Source: Prorocentrum cordatum
Lineage: Eukaryota > Sar > Dinophyceae > Prorocentrales > Prorocentraceae
Assembly (NCBI GenBank): GCA_963575745.1
Contig: CAUYUJ010014561.1
Location: 150,891 to 214,890, forward strand
Reading direction: 5' to 3'
Length of the DNA stretch: 64,000 nucleotides
A program made the position numbers and the translations under genes. Position 1 is the stretch's first letter. Every line of letters starts with the position of its first letter. Positions 55,870-64,000 of this stretch are shown here, piece by piece. The notes under the pieces were generated by a model that had not been told where the DNA came from, made no database searches, and saw only the letters and a list, made by a program, of their open reading frames with translations.

Positions 55870-56310
55870 GGGTCGATCATGTTCGAATGCACCCGCGCGC
55901 GCGGCCATGACCAGTTCGCCTACCACAGTGGCCAGGGACATCGCGACGCCTGGGCTCATACTGCGCGCCACTGGGCATTCGCAATCGGGGCAGGCCGCCG
56001 GGTTGCAGTCTACTGCTCCGATGAATCTGGCGCGTTCGACCAGGTGCGATCCTCGAGGCGCCTTGCAGAGCTCCTCGCCGCTGGCATCTCATACGGATTC
56101 GCGAAGGCAATATCTGCCTCACGCACTGCCCGGGTCTGCGTCGACGGCGTCTTATCCGAATCCCCCCCGCCGGAAGACATGGCGTTCCAAAGCGCGGCGC
56201 TCGGCCCTCCGTTCTGGAACGCGCGCCGCGCCGACGCGGGCCGGCCCATTGCCGGCGCCGGGTTCCAGGATTGTGTCTTTGTCGACGACCTCATGTGTTG
56301 GAGGATATAG
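55870..56310 (+). pseudogene. LINE ORF2, reverse transcriptase catalytic part
   Basis: DQFAYHSGQGHRDAWAHTAR, then VAVYCSDESGAFDQV (motif A aspartate in SDESGAFD), then DCVFVDDLMC (motif C, F-x-DD). Both catalytic aspartate motifs survive, but the frame stops soon after. Confidence 0.85.
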
Positions 56311-56319
56311 AGTGGTTGT

Positions 56320-57052
56320 CGCAGCAACCACGATATGATGGATGCACGTAAACGTTGCCAATCGCATGTGAATTCTCGCTGCATATCAAGTTCTGTTCGA
56401 AGCGAAAAGGAAAGCACGCGCATCCACATCCCAGACAAGCGCCGCCCGCACGAACTCCAAGATTTTAGGGTGTGTTTCTTTGACGCGCGTCGACAATGTC
56501 TCGCGCCATTCAGAAGTGCACCATGGAGGCAACCTGGAGATTAGGCGCTGCTGCGCACTGGCCTTGTTCTATTCTACGCGCGAGATGGTTCGATTGTATG
56601 AATGTCACAGACTGCCTTGCACTGAAGGTGCAACCGGTGCTGTGTTTCATGCTACGTTTTCTGCATTCAAACAGCTTGATGACGTGCAAAACGAGATCCT
56701 GCAACACGTTGAGTTGACGGATGAGCGCACTTTGTGCGTATCTTATTTGGGGCCCTTACCGACGAGAGGCGACATGTCCAGTCTAGGTTTGTTGTTTAAG
56801 GTCTCGATTGGTCAGGCTCCCCTGCTTTGTCCCCCCTGCTTCTTCCTGCCTCCGGCCTCCTTGAATCACGCGGCTTCGTGGGCAACCGGCGTTTGCGCAG
56901 CTGGGCCCTGAAAGACCGGATCGAGCCAGGCTTCTATCCCTTGCTCCAGAGATTCGATTTCGGTATGATAAGTGTTTTCAACCATCTCCAGCAGCACCTC
57001 ATCAATTGCCGCGCTGTCGATATTTATATATATATATAAAAAAAAAAAAAAA
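56320..57052 (+). pseudogene. LINE ORF2 C-terminal region and A-rich tail
   Basis: AFKQLDDVQNEILQHVELTD, then LGPLPTRGDMSSLGLLFKVS, the conserved region after RT in dinoflagellate LINEs (leucine-rich, x-L-x-P-L-x-x-R-x-D-x-x-x-LG). Then TATTTATATATATATATA and a run of 14 A. Confidence 0.75.
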
Positions 57053-57160
57053 TGCAATTCCGGGCCAAAGAAGCTGCAAAATCTCACGACCAAACGTGGC
57101 AGTTCCTGCACGCCGCGCCTTGCCGCGTTCGCTGACCAAACGGACGGTGCGTTCGTAGAA

Positions 57161-57347
57161 AAAACGACGCCGACGACGACGACGCCAACGCCGACGACAA
57201 CGACGACGACGACGACAACGGGTGCGACGACGGCGGCAACAACGATAACGACGTCGCCGCCGACGGACGACGTCGGCTACGACGACGTTGACGACAACGA
57301 CGGTGACGACGACGACAATGATGACGACAACGACGACGACGACGACG

Positions 57348-57379
<32 letters not shown>

Positions 57380-57427
57380 ACGACGACGACGACGACGACG
57401 GCGGAAACGACGACGACGACGACGACC

Positions 57428-57458
<31 letters not shown>

Positions 57459-57705
57459 TGACGACGACGACGCCGACGCCCACGCCAGCGACGACGACGG
57501 CGACGACGACGGACAATGACGACGACGCCGACGACGACAAAAACAACGACGACGGTGGAAACGCCGCCGACGACGACGACGCCGGCGACGACGATGACGA
57601 CGACGACGACAACGGCGACGACGACTGCAACGACGACGACGACGACAACGATAACGATGACGACGACGACGACGCCGACGACGACGTGGACGACGACGAC
57701 GACGT

Positions 57706-57743
<38 letters not shown>

Positions 57744-57920
57744 TGACACGACGCCCACGCCGACGCCGTCGACGAAAACGACGAAAACGACGACCCCAAC
57801 GACGACGACGGACGACGGCGCCGACGACGGCGCCGACGACGGCGCCGACGACGCCGACGCCGACGCCGACGCCAACGCTCACGCAGACGACGTTTACGAC
57901 GACGACGATGATGATGACGA

Positions 57921-57953
<33 letters not shown>

Positions 57954-58007
57954 ACGGCGATCACGCCGACGACGGCTACGACGACGACGACGACGACGGC
58001 TGCAACC

Positions 58008-58056
<49 letters not shown>

Positions 58057-58339
58057 CGACGGCGACGGCGATGACTACGACACGACGACGACGACGACGC
58101 CGACGCCGATGCCGACGACGACTACGACGACGACCACGATGACGAGGACGACCTACGACGACGACGACGACGACGATGGCTACGACGACGACGATGATGA
58201 CGACGACGAGAACGGCGAAAACGAAGACGACGAAGACGACGACGCCGACGACGGACGACGGCGGGGACGACGCTGACGCCGACGACGACGACGACGATGG
58301 TGCCGACGCCGACGCCGACGATGACGACGACGACGACGA

Positions 58340-58396
<57 letters not shown>

Positions 58397-58706
58397 CTTC
58401 GACGACGACGGCGACGCCGACGACGACGGCGACGACGACGATGACGGTTACGACGACGACCACGATGACGATGACGACGTACGACGACGACGACGATGGC
58501 TACGACGACGACGACAACGACGACAACGATAGCGACGACGCGGCCGACGTACTACGACGAAGACGACGTTGACGATGACGGCGACGACGACGACAACACA
58601 GACGCCGACGCCGACGGTGAACGACGACGACGACGACGACGACGACGCCGATCACGACGAAAACGACGACGCCGACGCCGACGACGGGCAACGACGACAA
58701 ACACGC

Positions 58707-58746
<40 letters not shown>

Positions 58747-59073
58747 TCCGACGCCGACGCCGACGCCGACGCTCACGCCGACGACGGCTACGACGACGCC
58801 CACGATGACGACGACGACGTACGACGACGACGACGACGACGACGATGGCTACGACGACGACGATGATGACGACGACGACGATGATGGCGACGGCGGAAAC
58901 GACGACGCCGACGACGACGACGCCGACGCCGACGCCGACGCCGTCGACGACGATGGCGACGACGACGAATGACGACAACGACGCCGACGACCAAAACGAC
59001 GACGCCGACGACGGACGACGGACGACGGCGCCGACGACGACGCCGACGACAACGACGACGACGACGACGACGT

Positions 59074-59109
<36 letters not shown>

Positions 59110-59778
59110 TCACGCCGACGACGGTTACGACGACGACGCCGACGACGACGACGCCGACGCCGACGCCGGCGACGACGATGGCGACGACGGCGAACGACGA
59201 CAACAACGCCGACGACGAAAACGACGTCGCCGACGACGGATGACGGACGACGGCGCCGACGACGGCGCCGACGACGACGTCGACGCCGACGCTGGCGACG
59301 ACGACGACGACGCCGACGCCGACGCCGATGCCGACTCCGACGCTCACGCCGACGACGGCCACCACGACGACGACGAAGACGACGACGACGGATGACGATG
59401 ACGACGGCGGCGCCGATGCCGACGCCGATGCCGACGCCGACATCTCCGACGACGGCGACGACCACGGAGGATTACAACGACGCCGACGACGACGAAAATG
59501 ACGAAAACGACGACGACGACGACGGACGCCGACGACGACGACGACGACGACGGCTACGACGACGCCGGCTTCGACGCCGACGCCGACGATGATGACGACG
59601 ACGACGCCGACGACGACGACGATGACGACGACGGCCGCCGACGACGACGACGATGGCAACGATAACGACGACACTACCGACGGATGACGTCGACGACGAC
59701 GACGTTGACGACGACGACGACGACGCCGACGCCTACGAGGACGAGACACGACGCCGACGCAGACGACGACGCCGACGC

Positions 59779-59823
<45 letters not shown>

Positions 59824-59976
59824 ACGACGACGCCGACGATGGACGATGTCGCCGACGACGGCGACGACGCCGACGCCGACGCCGACGCTGATGCCGACGT
59901 CGACGCTCACGCTGACGACGGCGATGACGACGACGACGATGATGACGACGACGACGACGACGGATGACGCCGACGA

Positions 59977-60032
<56 letters not shown>

Positions 60033-60090
60033 CCGACGGCGACGACGACGACGACGACGCTGACGCCGACGCCGAAGCCGACGTCGACGA

Positions 60091-60122
<32 letters not shown>

Positions 60123-60408
60123 AGGGACAACGACGCCGCCGACGGGCGAAGTCGGCACTGACGACGTTGACAACAATAACGACGATGACGCCGACGCGGA
60201 GACCGACGCTGTCGCTGATGCCGATGCCGACGCCGTCGATGACGAGACACGACGCCGACGCCGACGACGACGACGACGACGAAAACGAAAACGACGACGA
60301 CGACGACGACGACGACGACAGCCGATCACGACGAAAACGACGACGCCGGCGACGACGACGACGACGCCGACGCCGATGCCGACGCCGACACTCACGCCGA
60401 CGACGGCT

Positions 60409-60485
<77 letters not shown>

Positions 60486-61030
60486 AAGCGACCTCGTCGA
60501 CGACGACGACGCCGACGACGACGACGACGACAACGCGACGACGACGACGACGGACGATCAGCCGCCGACGCCGACGGCGACGAGAACGACGATGGCGACG
60601 ACGACGACGACGACGACCACGACGCCGACACCGATTCCGACGCCGACGCCGACGCTCACGTCGACGACGGCTACGACGACAAAGGTGATTACGACAACGA
60701 TGCCGACGACGACGACGACGACGACGAGGACGACGACGTGGACGACGACGACGACGACGACGACGCCGATGCCGATGCCGACGCCGACGCTCACGCCGAC
60801 GACGGCTACGACGACGACGACGCCGACGACCACAACGGCGACGACGACGACGACGACGACGATGACGACGAGGACCACGCCGACGACGACGACGACGACG
60901 TCGACGACGGCGACGACGACGACGGTGAAAACGACGCTGATGCCGACGATGGACGACGACTCCGACGACGGCGACGACAACGACGACGCCGACGCCGATA
61001 CCGACGCCGACAATCACGCCGACGACGGCT

Positions 61031-61100
<70 letters not shown>

Positions 61101-61118
61101 CGCGGACGACCACGATGC

Positions 61119-61150
<32 letters not shown>

Positions 61151-61195
61151 ACGACGTCGACGACGCCGACGCCGACGACGACCACGACGACGGCG
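57161..61195 (+). repeat. (GAC)n array, right half, 4.0 kb
   Basis: GAC with GCC, AAC, GAT and GGACGACG variants as in the left half. The longest pure stretches are near 58330-58395 and 61030-61100. No non-repeat island. Confidence 0.95.
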
Positions 61196-61218
61196 CTCAG
61201 TCTACAGCGGGCCCGCAG

Positions 61219-61371
61219 GCGCCGCCGTGCGACTTCGCGCGGCCCATCCGCAGCCACTTCGCCGAGCGCCGCGCGGCCGTCCTCGCGCGCGCGGGGCGCC
61301 TACAGAGCGGCGAGGACCACCTCTGGGGGGTGGTGCTGGGCTGCGAGGGCGGGCGGCGGGGAGGACTAGCC
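61219..61371 (+). CDS. UBE2O-like: UBE2O-like gene, last exon found (UBC C-terminal helix)
   Basis: After GGGCCCGCAG: APPCDFARPIRSHFAERRAA, then VLARAGRLQSGEDHLW. P-x-x-F-x-x-x-I-x-x-HF-x-x-R-x-x-x-IL is the last conserved piece of the UBC domain in the UBE2O/PHO2 group. It joins 43679 in phase zero. Where the exon ends is unclear: the frame stays open into the family C element that starts at 61372, so either the protein ends a little inside it (TAA at 61564-61566) or there is another intron. Confidence 0.85.
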
Positions 61372-62245
61372 CTAAGTGGGGCCTGTCCCTCTGTCCCTCT
61401 ACAGGAGGAGTGTCCAAACATAGTTGAAAAAAATAGTCTGTGGACGATTGTTGGATTGTTTTGGGCCATCCGGTGGTCCTGTTTGATTCTTGGGTTTACG
61501 CCGCACCGCCGACCCCTTAGGGGGCTCCTGGTAGGTCGCTCGGGTGCCTCCTGGCAGCACTTTTGAAGCCTTTTGGGGGCCGTTTTGGGGCCTCTTGAGG
61601 CCTCTGGTGGGCCTCTTGGAGCCTCTTGGGGGATTCTTGGGGACCTCTTGGGGTCTCCTGGAGGCTTCTTGGGGCCGAGGGCTCGAAATTTCCGTTCGGG
61701 TCCCCCGCCTGGGCCCCCTCCTGGAGCCGTCTTGGGGGCCTCTTGGGCCGTCTTGGGGCCTTCTTGGGCAGTCTTGGAGCCTTTTGGGGGGCATCCTGGG
61801 CCGTCTTGGGGCGATCTTGGAGGCCTCTTGGGCCGTCTTGGACGTTGTGAAAACCTCAGAGGCGAATGTGCTAAATCATACGTTTCCCAATGGGAATGGG
61901 ACGATTTTTGCTTCTGGGGGCCCTCTGAGGACGCCTCCTGGGGCGTCTCGGGGGCCTCTTGGGCCGTCTGATCTTGGGCGTCTTGGAACGATCCATCGGC
62001 GACTCGGGGCCCTCTTGGTCCATCTTGTGGGCCTCTTGGGGCCCTCCATGGCCAGTCGTGAGGCCCGTGACGCGTTCAGCCACGGCCGGCTGGACCCCCC
62101 CCTTTCCAAACCGACCGGACCGGGCCCCGGGGGGAGGGGTTTGGGGAGGGGGAAGCATCTCACACGCCAATGGCCCCAAGGTGTCGGCGGGTTACTTTTT
62201 ATTTGTCATCCAAAACCCCCCTGTAGGAGGACATGCCCGACCAAA
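61372..62245. mobile_element. Terminal-inverted-repeat element, family C copy 3, with family J insertion
   Basis: Left CTAAGTGGGGCCTGTCCCTC...CTACAGGAGGA, right CCCCTGTAGGAGGACATGCC, then CGACC. About 870 bases instead of about 150, because it holds a family J block (61545-62075: CTCTTGGGCCGTCTTGGGGC and similar units around a core at 61845-61920). Confidence 0.65.
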
Positions 62246-62490
62246 GACAAGTCGCAGGGCGTTTTTTTACGTTTGACAGACTTAGACCAAGGGAGATCGT
62301 AACGTCCAAAACCTGTTCAAAAAATGATGACCTCCCCCTCCCCCCCCCATGGATCCCGACCGCCATGAGTTTGCCGCCGAACCATTATTGGGTTTAACCC
62401 TCCCCCCAGGAAAGATTCCACGGAGACATAATGATGCGATTGATAAGAATACACACCTGTGATTTCCCTAATCGTTGATTTCTGTTAGGT
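62246..62490. other. Stretch with nothing recognised
   Basis: C-run at 62338-62348. No coding frame. Confidence 0.4.
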
Positions 62491-62494
62491 TTGG

Positions 62495-62683
62495 TAGGAT
62501 TCTGGCTTCTTGGGGGCCTCCTTGGGAGTCTCCGCGGCAATTTAGACCCGCCGTGGTGCCATCATGGGGCCACTTGGAGGTATCTTTGGGGCCATCTTGA
62601 GCCATCTTGCGCCATCTTGGAGGCCATCTTAAGCACCTGGGGCCATCTCGGAGCCCCCTCTGCGGCCCTCTCGGCACCAGAAG
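62495..62683 (-). repeat. CTTGGG-rich repeat, family J partial copy
   Basis: GGATTCTGGCTTCTTGGGGG, then GGGGCCATCTTGAGCCATCT units. Confidence 0.6.
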
Positions 62684-62960
62684 GGGTGCGCAAGGGATGG
62701 TCCCCAAGTGCGTTTCTGTCCACGCCAAGGTCGCAGGGCAAGGCTGGCGCGGCGTTTTCTTTGCACCAGTGAGTGAGGGTGTGCATGGAGTGGTCCCTGA
62801 GCGCGGTCTCGATCCACTCCAGGTCGCGGGGCGTGTCAGGTGTAGCACGTTTGCGACCTAGAGAGGGTGCGCAGGGGGTGGTCCCTGAGCGCAGCCCCTA
62901 TCCATGCCAAGTTCGCAGGGCGTGGCAGGCGTGGCATGACGCCAAAACGGAGTGCGCAGG
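62684..62960 (+). repeat. Three-copy tandem repeat, about 95 bases
   Basis: GGGTGCGCAAGGGATGGTCC at 62684 recurs, diverged, at 62777 and 62875, each followed by GGTCGCAGGGC-type sequence. Confidence 0.8.
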
Positions 62961-63640
62961 ATTCCGCCCCCCAGATTGATGATTTCACATGTTTTAGAAA
63001 TTAACGTCACGATAGTGCGAAAACGAAGACATTGCCTTTAACCCTTCTTAGGCGCAGTGGCCTACATGTCAAGTTGCCGACACTTGTGGAAGTAAGATGT
63101 GCAAAGAGGAATAGGTAACGGGCGAGGTGCCCGCAAGGGCGTACAGTGACGAAATTCACGCCCAATGTTGGACACGATTTTAATGCTGGCCGCCTGCACG
63201 CGTAGTTCGGTTCCTCCCTGTTCGGTGCCATCTCCTTGCCATGTACAGACGCTATGGCTATATAGTCCCAGGGCACCCTCCTCCCCCTCATCGTTATGGG
63301 CCGAACGACTTCTGCTGTCTTTGACTCGTGCTGGAGCGCCCACGGCTTGCTCCATATTCCTTGGGGGGTCCTGGATGTACTTAGACATGCGCGGACTTAC
63401 TTCGCCTTAAGGGGATCTGTAATGATGTGCCTGGCCTGGTCCCCGCAAGTCGATGTGAGAAAAAAACAATCCTTAGGGACCTCAATGACTCCGGAGACCC
63501 TGGACCCAGCACAGACCGACATGACAATGTTGCTTTCGACGAGCGTCCACTGGCGGACCCCCCCACCGTTCTACTTCTGCCGACTTCCGACTGCCCTCCG
63601 CTCGCTTTCGCCGAGGGCGCGGCGCGCCGAAGGCGATGCC
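62961..63640. other. Stretch with no recognised gene
   Basis: Ordinary complexity, lower GC. I see no UBE2O exon and no element ends. Confidence 0.4.
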
Positions 63641-63644
63641 CCTC

Positions 63645-64000
63645 CTCCCTCCTCCTCCTCCTCCTCCTCCTCCTACCTCCTCCTCCTCCTCCTACCTCCT
63701 CCTCCTCCTCCTCCTCCTCCTCCTCCTCCTCCTCCTCCTCCGCCTCCTCCTCCTCCTCTCTCCTTCCTCCTTCTCCTCTTCCTCCTCCTCCTCCTCCTCC
63801 TCCTCTCCTCCTCCTCCTTCTCCTCCTCCTCCTCCTCCTCCGCCTCCCTCCTCCCTCCCCCCTCCTCCCTCCTCCCTCCCCCCCTCCTGCCTCCTTCCTC
63901 CTGTTTCGCTCCCTCCTTCCTCCTCCCTCCTCCCTCCTCCTCGTCTCTCCTCCTCCCTCCCCTTCCCTCTCCCTCCCTCCTTCCACCCTCCACCCTCCTC
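63645..64000 (+). repeat. (CTC)n polypyrimidine tract to the window end
   Basis: CTC/CCT triplets with few breaks, continuing past the window. Confidence 0.9.

Larger units (their letters stand above)
47768..57160 (+). mobile_element. Dead LINE retrotransposon with nested insertions, inside the (GAC)n array
   Basis: In order: a 5' end (GTAG|CATTCCTCATAG), an ORF1 coiled coil, a large insertion (48314-51796), the rest of ORF1, an apurinic-type endonuclease, the linker and first part of reverse transcriptase, another insertion (about 54003-55860), the catalytic part of RT, and the conserved tail. It ends in a TATATA run and 14 A (57021-57052), or, counting the 57053-57160 stretch, in a second short A-run. 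(GAC)n resumes directly after. Several frameshifts make it inactive. Same strand as the host gene. Confidence 0.8.

Noticed and set aside
57021-57052. TATA promoter at the TATATATA run
   Set aside because: It directly precedes the A-run that ends a LINE; promoter use of TATA is not expected in dinoflagellates.
44530-61195. Long Asp-, Thr- or Arg-rich frames, 200-560 codons
   Set aside because: Direct translations of (GAC)n in different frames; both strands and all frames are open.

Overview
The window reads as dinoflagellate nuclear DNA. The evidence is a relict spliced-leader sequence next to a minus-strand coding block (19 of the 19 leading leader bases, 1642 to 1624, minus), introns that mostly start with GC, a pentatricopeptide (PPR) block with the 'SACEKGGQWQQAL' wording common in dinoflagellates, a dinoflagellate-type LINE, very high GC content and dense short-repeat DNA. 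A Prorocentrum-like genome fits best, but genus is inference. Nothing looks bacterial, viral or organellar.

The central result is one very large, repeat-filled plus-strand gene from 2402 to about 61371. Its small exons (58 to 336 bases) join in phase to give a UBE2O/PHO2-type ubiquitin-conjugating enzyme: SH3-like segments (2402-2500, 3958-4022, 6481-6816), an acidic and low-complexity linker (7488-8105, probably 13884-14046), and a C-terminal UBC fold in seven exons (about 21195-21392, 21599-21672, 32167-32237, 33712-33811, 39712-39817, 43577-43679, 61219-about 61371). The catalytic cysteine lies at 33784-33786. Ten of the thirteen donors I placed are GC and three are GT. The N-terminal exons and some linker exons were not found.

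Almost everything else is intronic. There are at least seven families of short elements with terminal inverted repeats or fold-back structure (140-290 bases). Two copies coincide exactly with introns (7833-8019 and 21393-21598), which marks them as introner-type elements that carry their own splice sites. A 77-90 base satellite occurs in several arrays of both orientations (9.9-12.2, 22.0-23.7 and 49.7-51.8 kb). Retroposon-like units with (CAA)n tails lie at 24.1-30.6 kb. A degraded PPR block (36218-37780) lies in the intron after the catalytic exon. A satellite of about 150 bases with G-run/C-run hairpins occupies 40240-41310. The last intron (17.5 kb) is a (GAC)n array of about 7.3 kb split by a dead LINE (about 47768-57160), which is itself interrupted by further repeat insertions.

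Left of this gene, on the minus strand, a coding block (8-1642) starts with the spliced-leader relict, as expected of a trans-spliced mRNA copied back into the genome; it carries a 62-64 residue tandem repeat and an in-frame stop. Right of the last exon lie a long terminal-inverted-repeat element, CTTGGG-rich repeats and a polypyrimidine tract to the window end. No tRNA, rRNA, CRISPR or bacterial-style regulatory element was seen.
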